A stretch of DNA of 19,864 nucleotides from an uncultured Caulobacter sp. (lineage in GTDB: Bacteria; Pseudomonadota; Alphaproteobacteria; Caulobacterales; Caulobacteraceae). The position numbers were made by a program, and so were the translations under genes. Where the stretch lies: contig NZ_CALCDX010000073.1 in the NCBI RefSeq assembly GCF_937900395.1, forward strand, positions 1 to 19,864, read 5' to 3'. Positions 6,620-14,093 of the stretch are shown here, one piece after another; the first letter of the stretch is position 1; the number at the start of each line of letters is the position of its first letter. The notes under the pieces are model-generated. The model saw nothing but the letters and a program-made list of their open reading frames with translations, had not been told where the DNA came from and made no database searches.

Positions 6620-6654
6620 CGAGAACAGTGTTCTCGCGTAAGGAGAACCGTCAA
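6620..6654 (-). promoter_or_regulatory. mutually exclusive hairpins / palindromic operator upstream of cold-shock gene
   Basis: The palindrome cgagaacagtgttctcg (6620-6636) is symmetric around one central base. A second copy of gagaac lies at 6643-6648. The central gttctc (6630-6635) can therefore pair with either neighbour, giving a 7-bp stem with a 3-nt loop or a 6-bp stem with a 7-nt loop, but not both. A TTGACGG box (6654-6648), like the -35 of Caulobacter housekeeping promoters, overlaps the right copy, and another TTGACG lies at 6671-6666. The structure is 45-80 nt before the start codon, so it could be a folded leader or a repressor site. Confidence 0.45.
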
Positions 6655-6747
6655 TGACGAAATCACGTCAAACGGCTACGCAAGCGTCATCCGCGACATT
6701 TCGCCGCAGACACAATCCGGAAACATTCTGAAAAACACAGCCGAAGA

Positions 6748-6822
6748 TGGCAGTCCCTAGGGGAGTCGAACCCCTCTCTCCAGATTGAAAATCTGGCGTC
6801 CTAACCGATAGACGAAGGGACC
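6748..6822 (-). tRNA. tRNA-Glu(TTC)
   Basis: The minus strand folds into a 75-nt tRNA with encoded CCA (6748-6750) and discriminator G. The acceptor GGTCCCT pairs with AGGGACT, with one terminal G-U. The anticodon stem-loop is CCAGA-TTTTCAA-TCTGG with anticodon TTC, and the T arm is GAGGGG-TTCGACT-CCCCT. It decodes GAA/GAG. Confidence 0.96.
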
Positions 6823-6956
6823 ATGGCCCCGCGAGGAAGCGGGTGTATAGCCGCGCCTCTTGGGCCGCGCAACCCGCTGGAAATCATTTTTTCGCTCCGT
6901 CCACATCCTCTGGCGCGGCCCACGGGGATTGACGCGAGAGACCGCCAGACGGGCGG

Positions 6957-8792
6957 CTAGGCGTAGCGCGCCCGTGGATCGTGAGCGTCCTCGATCTCGA
7001 ACTGGACGCCGTTGCGACCCATGTAGTCGTCCGGCTTGAGTCGGCCCGCGACATCCAGCGCGCCGCCGCCGGCGAGCAGCCGCTGCCCCAGGGGCGTTTC
7101 GGCGCTGCGCCAGCTGACGGCCTTGATTCGATCCCCCGTCGGACCGACCAGATCGAGCCGCACATGTCCGCCCTTCAAGGCTGTCACGCGATCGGGCCGC
7201 ACCTGAGTCATGGCGAACATCGGCTCGGGATTGCCGGGACCGAAGGGCGCCAGGCGCAGGAAATCGTCGTGTAACGCCCGGCTCGCCGCCCGCGGCTGGA
7301 GAAGGACGTCGATCTCGACCGCCTCGGCGCCCGCCGCCTCCATCTCGCCGGCCAAGCGCTCCTCGAGAAACGCCCGGAACTCGGGAATTATCTCGGGACG
7401 GATCGAGAGCCCCGCCGCCATGGCGTGCCCGCCGCCCGCCATCAGGAGCCCCGCCTCGAAAGCAGCCTGGATCGCGCGGCCCAGATTCACGCCCGGCTGC
7501 GAGCGGCCAGAGCCTTTGCCGACATTGGCCGCGCGGTCGATGCCGATGACCACCACCGGCTTGCGATAGCGTTCGCGAAGACGACCGGCGACGATGCCGA
7601 TCACGCCCGGGTGCCAGTCTTCGCCGGCGACGACGATGACTGGCGCGTCGGGGTTGAGATTGCCGCGTTCCAGGATCGCGGCGGCCTCTTCGACAACCGC
7701 CGCCTCGACCGCCTTGCGCTCGGTGTTGAGGCCGTCCAGTTCCTCGGCCAGAGCCCGGGCCTCGATGGGATCGTCGGTCGACAGAAGCCGCGCGCCGAGG
7801 TCCGACCGACCGATGCGACCGCCGGCGTTGATTCTGGGCCCGAGGATGAAACCGGCGTGGAAGACCGACGGCGGCCCCGAGCCCTTGCCGACCTCGAACA
7901 GCGCCTTGAGCCCCGGATTGGCCCAGGCGCCCATGGTCCGCAGGCCCAGCGCCGTCAAGGCGCGGTTGAAGCCAACCAGTTGGGTGACGTCGCAGACCTC
8001 GCCCAGAGCGACCAGGTCCAGCCATTGGCGCGGATCCGGCTGCGGCCGTTCGTCCGTGAACAGACCTCGCTTGCGCGCCTCGCGATTGAGGGCGGCCAGC
8101 AGGACAAAGGTGACCCCGGCGGCGGCCAAGACGCCCTGCCCGCTCTGGCATCCTGGACGGTTCGGATTGACGACGGCGGCGGCCGCGGGCGGGTCTTCGC
8201 GCATCAAGTGGTGGTCGATGACCACGACCTCGAGCCCGATCTCCCCGGCGCTGGCGATGGCGTCGTAGGCGGCGGCGCCGCAGTCCAGGGTCACGACCAG
8301 TTCGGCGCCGCTCTCGCGGATCTTGCGGAACGCGGCCGGGCTGGGCCCGTAGCCCTCGGTGAGGCGATCAGGAATGTAGATCGGCAGTTCGACGCCCATA
8401 TAGCGGAACCACCGGACCAGTTGAGCCGCGCTGGTGGCCCCATCGACGTCGTAGTCGGCGAAGACCATGGTCGGCCGGCCCTGCTCCAGAGCGTCGATCA
8501 GGATCTCGGCGGCCCGATCCATGTCGGTGAAGCTGGATGGATCGGGGAACAGCGCCTTCAGGGTCGGGCGCAGATAGTGCTCCGACTGGTCGAGCGACAC
8601 GCCTCGCGCCGCCAAGGCGCGGGCCAAGGGCTCGATCAGCCCGTGGCGCTGCTGGATATCGCGCACCACCAAGGGATCGGCGGCGCGCTCGCGCCAGGCT
8701 CTGCCGCTGAGGGAGCGTTCAACGCCGAGGAAGGCGCTGGGAACGAGATTGGAAACACCGTCGGCGGCCATGGCGGCAGAGTATCCGGTCAT
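6957..8792 (-). CDS. recJ: single-stranded-DNA-specific exonuclease RecJ
   Basis: This 611-residue protein is a RecJ 5'-3' ssDNA exonuclease of the DHH phosphoesterase superfamily, used in RecF-type recombination, mismatch repair and replication-fork processing. Metal-binding motifs are visible in order: ADYDVDG (112-118), TLDCG (168-172) and VIDHH (191-195), then the DHHA1 motif GGGHAMAAG (453-461), then a C-terminal OB-type region with GHVRLDLVGPTGDRIKAVSW. I chose the ATG at 8792 because GGAG (8802-8805) lies 9 nt before it; an ATG at 8807 adds five residues but has no ribosome-binding site. It follows fbp by about 50 nt on the same strand and looks like the last gene of the operon. All key residues are present. 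Confidence 0.95.
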   Translation of the reverse strand: MTGYSAAMAADGVSNLVPSAFLGVERSLSGRAWRERAADPLVVRDIQQRHGLIEPLARALAARGVSLDQSEHYLRPTLKALFPDPSSFTDMDRAAEILIDALEQGRPTMVFADYDVDGATSAAQLVRWFRYMGVELPIYIPDRLTEGYGPSPAAFRKIRESGAELVVTLDCGAAAYDAIASAGEIGLEVVVIDHHLMREDPPAAAAVVNPNRPGCQSGQGVLAAAGVTFVLLAALNREARKRGLFTDERPQPDPRQWLDLVALGEVCDVTQLVGFNRALTALGLRTMGAWANPGLKALFEVGKGSGPPSVFHAGFILGPRINAGGRIGRSDLGARLLSTDDPIEARALAEELDGLNTERKAVEAAVVEEAAAILERGNLNPDAPVIVVAGEDWHPGVIGIVAGRLRERYRKPVVVIGIDRAANVGKGSGRSQPGVNLGRAIQAAFEAGLLMAGGGHAMAAGLSIRPEIIPEFRAFLEERLAGEMEAAGAEAVEIDVLLQPRAASRALHDDFLRLAPFGPGNPEPMFAMTQVRPDRVTALKGGHVRLDLVGPTGDRIKAVSWRSAETPLGQRLLAGGGALDVAGRLKPDDYMGRNGVQFEIEDAHDPRARYA

Positions 8793-8839
8793 GCGGATTC
8801 GCTCCATGCGACACCGCTATGACAGTCCCGGACGTAAGA

Positions 8840-9817
8840 TCAGCCGCGCAGCGTCTCTGCGCGAACCTCTTCCACCTCGTTGGCCGAGCCCAGGACCACC
8901 GGCACGCGCTGGTGCAGCTTGGTCGGCTGGATGTCGAGGATGCGTTCGGCGCCGTCGGTCGCCTTCCCGCCCGCTCGCTCGACCACCAGGCCCATCGGGT
9001 TGGCTTCGTACATCAGGCGCAGCTTGCCGGGCTTGCCCGGCTCCCGGGCGTCCCACGGGTACATGAAGATCCCGCCGCGCATCATGATGCGATGGACGTC
9101 GGCCACCATCGAGGCGATCCAGCGCATGTTGAAGTTCTTGGCCCGAGGACCTTCCTTACCCTTCAGGCATCCGTCGATATAGCGGCGCACGGGCTCGGCC
9201 CAGTGGCGCTGGTTCGACATGTTGATCGCGAACTCGGCGGTGTCGGGCTTGATGGCGAGATCCGGATGCGTCAGCAACCACCGCCCATCGGCGCTCAGCG
9301 TGAAGGCGTTGACGCCGCTCGACAGCGTCAAGACCAGCATGGTCTGCGGGCCATAGACGGCATAGCCGGCGGCCACCTGATTGCGGCCCGGCTGCAGGAA
9401 GTCGGCTTCGGTCGGCGCGTGGTCCGCCGGCGCCGGCAACACCGAGAAGATCGTGCCGACCGAGACGTTGACGTCGATGTTGCTGGAGCCGTCCAGCGGA
9501 TCGAAGGTGACCAGATAGCCGCCGACGCGGCCGGTCGGTTCGACCTCCTCCAGCTCTTCCGAGGCCAGGCCCGCGACGGGGCCACAGGCCTTGAGGGCGT
9601 CGCTCAGCATGTCGTTGGTGATGACGTCGAGCTTCTTCTGCTCCTCGTCCTGCACGTTGGTGCTGCCAGCCGCGCCGAGGCTGCCGGACAAGGCGCCCGA
9701 CGCCACGACGCGGCTGATCTGGGCGCAGGTCTCGGCGATGGTCGCAACGACGTCCTTAAGCGCGGTGTCAGCCGGCTCCTTCAAGAGCCAGGCGCTCAGG
9801 TCGACAAAGGCGGTCAT
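8840..9817 (-). CDS. fbp: class I fructose-1,6-bisphosphatase
   Basis: This 325-residue enzyme hydrolyses fructose-1,6-bisphosphate to fructose-6-phosphate in gluconeogenesis and pentose supply. The FBPase class I signature is clear: ITNDMLSDAL (66-75), ASEELEE (85-91) and FDPLDGSSNIDVNVSVGTIF (105-124), which carry the metal-binding Asp and Glu, followed by AVYGPQTMLVLT and the C-terminal GGIFMYPWDAREPGKPGKLR with YEANPMGLVVERAGGKA for substrate binding. Length is standard. It follows glpX, a structurally unrelated FBPase, by about 60 nt in the same operon. Having both classes side by side raises the question of division of labour, for example different metal or redox control, or a sedoheptulose-1,7-bisphosphatase role for one. 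Confidence 0.96.
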   Translation of the reverse strand: MTAFVDLSAWLLKEPADTALKDVVATIAETCAQISRVVASGALSGSLGAAGSTNVQDEEQKKLDVITNDMLSDALKACGPVAGLASEELEEVEPTGRVGGYLVTFDPLDGSSNIDVNVSVGTIFSVLPAPADHAPTEADFLQPGRNQVAAGYAVYGPQTMLVLTLSSGVNAFTLSADGRWLLTHPDLAIKPDTAEFAINMSNQRHWAEPVRRYIDGCLKGKEGPRAKNFNMRWIASMVADVHRIMMRGGIFMYPWDAREPGKPGKLRLMYEANPMGLVVERAGGKATDGAERILDIQPTKLHQRVPVVLGSANEVEEVRAETLRG

Positions 9818-9877
9818 TCGTATCCTCGAGAGAAAGCAGGCCGACCGCCCCTACAGGACGGGCGTGACAGGAAGATC

Positions 9878-10831
9878 TCAGACCTTCCGCTTCATACGCA
9901 CCTCGCGGACGGTGCCCGTCGAGGAGTTCATCACCAGGGTGTGGGTGTGGACGCAGCCGTCGCGGAAGACGACGCCGTCGACCAAGCCGCCTCGCGTCAC
10001 GCCCGTGGCGGCGAAGATCGCCTCGTCGCGAACGATCTCGTGCAGGTCGTACTTCTTGTCGAGGTCGGTCACGCCCCAGCGCGCGGCGCGCGCCCGCTCA
10101 TCGGCGCTGCGGAATAGCAAGCGACCCTGGAATTGGCCGCCGACGCACTTTAGCGCCGCGCAGGCCAGAACGCCCTCCGGCGCGCCGCCGGAGCCGAGAT
10201 AGAGGTCGATGCCGGTCGAGGGATCGGTGGTGTTGATGACGCCGGCGATGTCGCCGTCGGTGATCAGGTGGATGCGAGCCCCGGCGGCGCGAACCTTGGC
10301 GATGATTTCGGCGTGGCGCGGACGGTCCAGCACGCAGACCGTGATCTCGGTCGGGGCGACGCCCTTTGCCTCCGCCAGCGCCTTGACGTTCTCGGCCGGC
10401 GAGCGATCCAGATCGATCACGCCCGGCGGCAGGCCAGGACCGCACGCGATCTTGTCCATATAGGTGTCGGGCGCGTTCAGCAGCGTGCCCTTGGGAGCCC
10501 AGGCCATCACTGTCAGCGCGTTGGGCTGGGCCTTGGCGGCCAGGGTCGTGCCTTCCAGCGGATCCAGCGCGATGTCGATCTGAGGCCCTTCCCCCGTCCC
10601 GACCTTCTCGCCGATGTACAGCATCGGCGCCTCGTCGCGCTCGCCTTCGCCGATGACGATCTCGCCGTCGATGTTCAGCTCGTTGAGCGCATTGCGCATG
10701 GCGTCGACGGCGGCCTGGTCGGCGGCCATCTCGTCGCCACGGCCCAGCATCGTCCAGGAGGCGATGGCGGCGGCCTCGGTCACGCGAACGGCGTCCAGGA
10801 CCAGCGAGCGGTCCAGGGGGTTCGAACTCAT
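9878..10831 (-). CDS. glpX: class II fructose-1,6-bisphosphatase GlpX
   Basis: This 317-residue enzyme is a class II FBPase, a lithium-sensitive Mn-dependent phosphatase unrelated in sequence to class I. Signatures are GRGDEMAADQAAVDAMR (30-46), GEIVIGEGERDEAPMLYIGE (56-75) and the phosphatase motif IDIALDPLEGTTLAA (85-99), followed by LYLGSGGAPEGVLACAALKC and the C-terminal HTHTLVMNS. Some homologues also act on sedoheptulose-1,7-bisphosphate. GGGAG lies about 8 nt before the ATG. The 75-nt gap after hom contains a 6-bp hairpin, cctccg/cggagg (10845-10860), just upstream of the ribosome-binding site. Its position between hom and fbp suggests co-regulation of carbon entry and biosynthesis. 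Confidence 0.96.
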   Translation of the reverse strand: MSSNPLDRSLVLDAVRVTEAAAIASWTMLGRGDEMAADQAAVDAMRNALNELNIDGEIVIGEGERDEAPMLYIGEKVGTGEGPQIDIALDPLEGTTLAAKAQPNALTVMAWAPKGTLLNAPDTYMDKIACGPGLPPGVIDLDRSPAENVKALAEAKGVAPTEITVCVLDRPRHAEIIAKVRAAGARIHLITDGDIAGVINTTDPSTGIDLYLGSGGAPEGVLACAALKCVGGQFQGRLLFRSADERARAARWGVTDLDKKYDLHEIVRDEAIFAATGVTRGGLVDGVVFRDGCVHTHTLVMNSSTGTVREVRMKRKV

Positions 10832-10906
10832 CCGTTTCTCCCGACCTCCGCAGCCGGAGGCCTAGTTCCCAATGTCGCCTTCGCCGCCCGGATTTTTCCC
10901 AGGTCG

Positions 10907-12196
10907 TTAGATGCGCGCGACGCGCAGAAGGCGGGGACGCTCTAGCACGGTCTGCAGCTTTTCGATGCGGCTAATCGCATCCAGCAGCTTCGATTCCGGG
11001 GTCGCATGGGTAACGAGCACGATCGGCACCCCGCCGGCGCCCTCGATGGGCTTTTGCAGGAAGCTGTCGATCGAGACGCCGCATTCGGCCAAGGTCTCGG
11101 AGATGGCGGCGATCACGCCGGGCTGGTCCTGGACCATGATCCGCAAATAGGCCTTGCCGACCGCCCGGGCCGGGTCGATGGCGATGAACGGCTTCAGCTC
11201 GCCGGCCGGGGCCTGGAACACCGGACGCACGGCGCGGGTCATCACATCGGCGATGTCGGCGGCCACGGCTGCGGCGGTCGGGCCGGCGCCCGCGCCGGGG
11301 CCCTGGATGAAGATCCGACCGATCCGGGTGCCCTCGATGAACAGCGCGTTGAGCGCCCCGCCGGCCTGGGCCAGCGGATGATCCAGCGGGACCAGCGACG
11401 GATGGACCTTCACCGCGACGCCGTCTTCGGCCTTGGCGGCGCCGGCGATCAACTTGATGCGATAGCCCAGGTCCTTGGCCAGCTTGATATCGAGCAGGTC
11501 GACGTCGCTGATCCCTTCGATCTCGGCCGCCTCGAAGTTCGGGGCGCAGCCGAAGGCCAGGGCCGCCAGGATGCTGATCTTGTGGCCGGCGTCGAAGCCG
11601 CCGACGTCCATGGTCGGGTCGGCCTCGGCATAGCCCAGGCCTTGCGCCTCGCGCAGCACGTCGGCGAACGACCGCCCGGTCTTCTCCATCTCCGAGAGGA
11701 TGAAGTTGCAGGTGCCGTTGAGGATGCCGGCCACGCTGACGACGTCATCGCCGACCATGGCTTCGCGCAGCATCTTCACCGCCGGGGTGCCGCCCATGAC
11801 GGCCGCCTCGAACAGCAGCGGCACACCCTGGGATTCGGCGAGCGCGGCGAGCTCGGCGCCATGCACGGCGATCAGCGCCTTGTTGGCGGTGACCACCGGC
11901 TTGCCAGCCTTCAAGGCGGTCTCGACAGCGGCCTTGGCCGGACCATCGGAGCCGCCGATCAGTTCGACGAACAGGTCGACGTCCGGCGAGGCGGCCAGGG
12001 CCACCGGATCGTCGAACCAGGCGAGGTTCGAGATGTCGACCGTGCGCGGCCGCGACTTGGAGCGCGCCGAGACCGCGGTCACGACGGCCTTGTCGCCGGC
12101 CGGCGCGAAGCCGGGCCGGTCGGCCAGGAATTGCAGGAGGCCGCCGCCCACGGTGCCCAGGCCCGCGACGCCGACGCGCCAGGTCTTGTTCGTCAT
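10907..12196 (-). CDS. hom: homoserine dehydrogenase
   Basis: This 429-residue enzyme reduces aspartate semialdehyde to homoserine with NAD(P)H, the branch point to threonine and methionine. The Rossmann motif GVAGLGTVGGG (9-19) opens the protein. TANKALIA (104-110, Lys106), GGTPAVKMLRE, LNGTCNFIL (159-167) and DPTMDVGGFDAGHK (193-206, catalytic Lys206) follow. The last ~80 residues form an ACT domain (AYLRIMVQDQPGVIAAIS onward), which in this monofunctional form usually mediates threonine feedback. The start ATG has GAGGA 7 nt upstream. It lies 36 nt after the aminotransferase gene, so the two should be co-transcribed. Length and domain order are typical of bacterial ThrA2/Hom enzymes. Confidence 0.96.
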   Translation of the reverse strand: MTNKTWRVGVAGLGTVGGGLLQFLADRPGFAPAGDKAVVTAVSARSKSRPRTVDISNLAWFDDPVALAASPDVDLFVELIGGSDGPAKAAVETALKAGKPVVTANKALIAVHGAELAALAESQGVPLLFEAAVMGGTPAVKMLREAMVGDDVVSVAGILNGTCNFILSEMEKTGRSFADVLREAQGLGYAEADPTMDVGGFDAGHKISILAALAFGCAPNFEAAEIEGISDVDLLDIKLAKDLGYRIKLIAGAAKAEDGVAVKVHPSLVPLDHPLAQAGGALNALFIEGTRIGRIFIQGPGAGAGPTAAAVAADIADVMTRAVRPVFQAPAGELKPFIAIDPARAVGKAYLRIMVQDQPGVIAAISETLAECGVSIDSFLQKPIEGAGGVPIVLVTHATPESKLLDAISRIEKLQTVLERPRLLRVARI

Positions 12197-12232
12197 CTTC
12201 GAGTCCTCGTTACGCCGTCGGAAAGGCCTGCC

Positions 12233-13453
12233 TCAGGCCTGTTCCATCTTGTTGTGGGCCTTGGCCAGGATGGAGTCGGCGTTGGCGATGAATTTCTTCA
12301 CGTTGCGCGCGGCCTGACGGATGCGGTGCTCGTTCTCGACCAGACCGATCCGCACATAGCCTTCGCCGTACTCGCCAAAGCCGATGCCAGGGGCGACGGC
12401 GACGCCGGCCTCCTCGATCAGCAGGCGCGAGAACAGCATCGAACCCGCCTCTCGATAGGGCTCGGGGATCTTGGCCCAGGCGAACATCGAGGCCGGCGGA
12501 TTGGGGATGTCCCAGCCCGCGCCCTGCATCGACTTGATCAGGGTGTCGCGGCGGCTCTTGTAGATGGCGCGGATCTCATCGACGCAGTCCTGCGGACCGT
12601 TCAGCGCGGTCGCGGCCGCGACCTGCACGGGCGTGTAGGCGCCGTAGTCCAGATAGGACTTCACGCGGGCAAGGGCCGCGCAGATGCGGGCGTTGCCGAC
12701 CACCATGCCCACGCGCCAGCCGGCCATGGCGTAGGTCTTCGACAGCGAATTGACCTCGACCGCGATGTCCTTGGCGCCATCAACCTGCAGCACCGACGGC
12801 GGCGGGTTGTTGTCGAAATAGATCTCGCCATAGGCCACGTCGCTGATCACCAGCAGGTCGTGTTTTTTGGCGAGCGCGATGGCGTCCTTGTAGAAGTCGA
12901 GGTCCACCCATTGGGCCGTCGGGTTCGACGGATAGGACAGGATCAGCACGCTGGGCGGCGGCACCGAGTGCTTCACCGCGCGGCTGATGTTGGAGAGGTA
13001 CTCCTCCGGCGACAGGGCCGGAACGTGGCGGATGATGCCGCCGGCCATGATGAAGCCGAAGGCGTGGATCGGATAGGCTGGGTTCGGGCAGATGATCACG
13101 TCGCCAGGACCGGTCAGGGCCTGGGCGAGGTTGGCGAAGCCTTCCTTCGAGCCCAGGGTCGCGATGACCTCGGTGTCGGGGTTCAGCTTCACGCCGAAAC
13201 GGCGGCCATAGTAGTTGGCCATGGCCTTGCGCAGGCCCGGAATGCCCTTCGAGGCCGAGTAACGGCCGGCCTTGGGATCCCTGGCGGTCTCGATCAGCTT
13301 GTCGACGATATGCTGCGGCGTCGGCATGTCGGGATTGCCCATGCCGAAGTCGATGATGTCAGTGCCCTCGGCGCGGAGGCGCGCCTTGATCTTGTTGACC
13401 TCTTCGAAGACGTAGGGCGGAAGGCGGCGGATACGGTGAAAATCGGTGCTCAT
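12233..13453 (-). CDS. AlaC-like pyridoxal-phosphate aminotransferase
   Basis: This 406-residue class I/II aminotransferase resembles E. coli AlaC (glutamate-pyruvate aminotransferase) closely along its length, for example RLPPYVFEEVNKIK, IDFGMGNPDMPTPQHIV, YSASKGIPGLR and CPNPAYPIHAFG. PLP contacts are visible: Asn177 (SNPTA), Asp205 (ISDVAYGE) and the Schiff-base Lys239 (NSLSKTYAMAGWR). Annotation pipelines often label such proteins aspartate or LL-diaminopimelate aminotransferase; the exact substrate cannot be read from sequence. The open frame reaches 13540, but the ATG at 13453 starts the homology (MSTDFHRIRRLPP). It appears to be the first gene of the operon with hom, glpX, fbp and recJ, which fits a role in alanine or aspartate-family amino-acid synthesis. 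Confidence 0.92.
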   Translation of the reverse strand: MSTDFHRIRRLPPYVFEEVNKIKARLRAEGTDIIDFGMGNPDMPTPQHIVDKLIETARDPKAGRYSASKGIPGLRKAMANYYGRRFGVKLNPDTEVIATLGSKEGFANLAQALTGPGDVIICPNPAYPIHAFGFIMAGGIIRHVPALSPEEYLSNISRAVKHSVPPPSVLILSYPSNPTAQWVDLDFYKDAIALAKKHDLLVISDVAYGEIYFDNNPPPSVLQVDGAKDIAVEVNSLSKTYAMAGWRVGMVVGNARICAALARVKSYLDYGAYTPVQVAAATALNGPQDCVDEIRAIYKSRRDTLIKSMQGAGWDIPNPPASMFAWAKIPEPYREAGSMLFSRLLIEEAGVAVAPGIGFGEYGEGYVRIGLVENEHRIRQAARNVKKFIANADSILAKAHNKMEQA

Positions 13454-13550
13454 GACGGCTCGTTGCGCCGCGTCGGCGCTTTGGGAGCGAAAAGTCGGGC
13501 ATGGATAGACCCCGAGCGGGGTCAAGCCAAGCCGGTTCAAGGAAGATTAT

Positions 13551-13584
13551 GCCTCCGTCGCCCTATTGGGGCTGTGACGGAGGC
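13551..13584 (-). terminator. hairpin over the lipoprotein gene's stop codon
   Basis: gcctccgtc (13551-13559) pairs perfectly with gacggaggc (13576-13584), with a further inner gccc/gggc pairing. The stem includes the stop codon of the lipoprotein gene. It is followed by ATAATCTTCC rather than a clean U-run, so termination strength is uncertain. A second hairpin, gacccc/ggggtc (13508-13523), lies ~30 nt further on, before the aminotransferase gene. Confidence 0.4.
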
Positions 13585-14003
13585 GCGCTAGCTCGGCCGC
13601 GGGCTGCGCGGGCGAAGGCTTCGGTGTTGGCGCGATCGGTGTCCGTCGGCGCTTCGAAGGCCGGGGGCGTGACGTCGCGACGGGCCTTGGCGGCGTAGGC
13701 CTCGGTTTCCTTGAGTTCCCAGGTCGACGGCGCGGTGGCGCGCGTCAGCGCGTCGCCGGCGGCCTGCTGCTGGGCGACGGCGCCGCGAATCTGATCGGCG
13801 CTGGGAATGTCGCTCGGGATCGCCGGGATCTCGGAGAGCTTGAGGCGCGCGCCCTTGGTCTTGGCGGCGGTGGCGACGGCAGCGGCCACGGGAGAACTCG
13901 GGTCCACCGGCGCGGTCTTGAACGGGCTAGCACAGGCGCTCGCGCCGGCCGCCAGGCCGACGATAAGACCGAAACGCAGGATTTTGCGGGTTTCGCCGTT
14001 CAT
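13563..14003 (-). CDS. small lipoprotein, function unknown
   Basis: This 146-residue protein starts MNGETRKILRFGLIVGLAAG with an ASAC lipobox, so Cys24 is the likely lipidation site and the protein should be anchored in the envelope. The mature part is rich in Ala, Pro, Thr and Lys. It has short helical stretches (SADQIRGAVAQQQAAGDALTR, about 71-91) and a low-complexity C-terminus. I do not recognise a family. The frame is open further upstream to 14411 only as antisense to phaC. The ATG at 14003 fits the signal peptide, although the ribosome-binding site is weak. It is divergent from phaC, with 90 nt between the start codons. Confidence 0.8.
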   Translation of the reverse strand: MNGETRKILRFGLIVGLAAGASACASPFKTAPVDPSSPVAAAVATAAKTKGARLKLSEIPAIPSDIPSADQIRGAVAQQQAAGDALTRATAPSTWELKETEAYAAKARRDVTPPAFEAPTDTDRANTEAFARAARGRASAPPSQPQ

Positions 14004-14093
14004 TGGTTCTGGTCTTATGCGATGATCGCGGCGAGCGGAAGGCGTTCGACGTCGCTTTTCGCGAACTGGCTTTGGACAAGCGGAGGAAACCTC

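Noticed and set aside
6620..6636. LexA/SOS box reading of the palindrome upstream of the cold-shock gene
   Set aside because: The GAAC...GTTC halves are 3 bp apart, not the 4 bp of the Bacillus-type box, and alphaproteobacterial LexA sites are direct repeats of the GTTC-N7-GTTC type.
7425..8822. A 465-codon plus-strand open frame opposite recJ
   Set aside because: RecJ motifs are complete on the minus strand. The plus-strand frame shows no recognisable fold and is a codon-bias shadow.
11006..13591. An 861-codon plus-strand open frame opposite hom and the aminotransferase
   Set aside because: It is antisense to two clear enzymes. Its translation is rich in His, Asp, Gly and Arg without domain features, as is usual for shadow frames in high-GC DNA.
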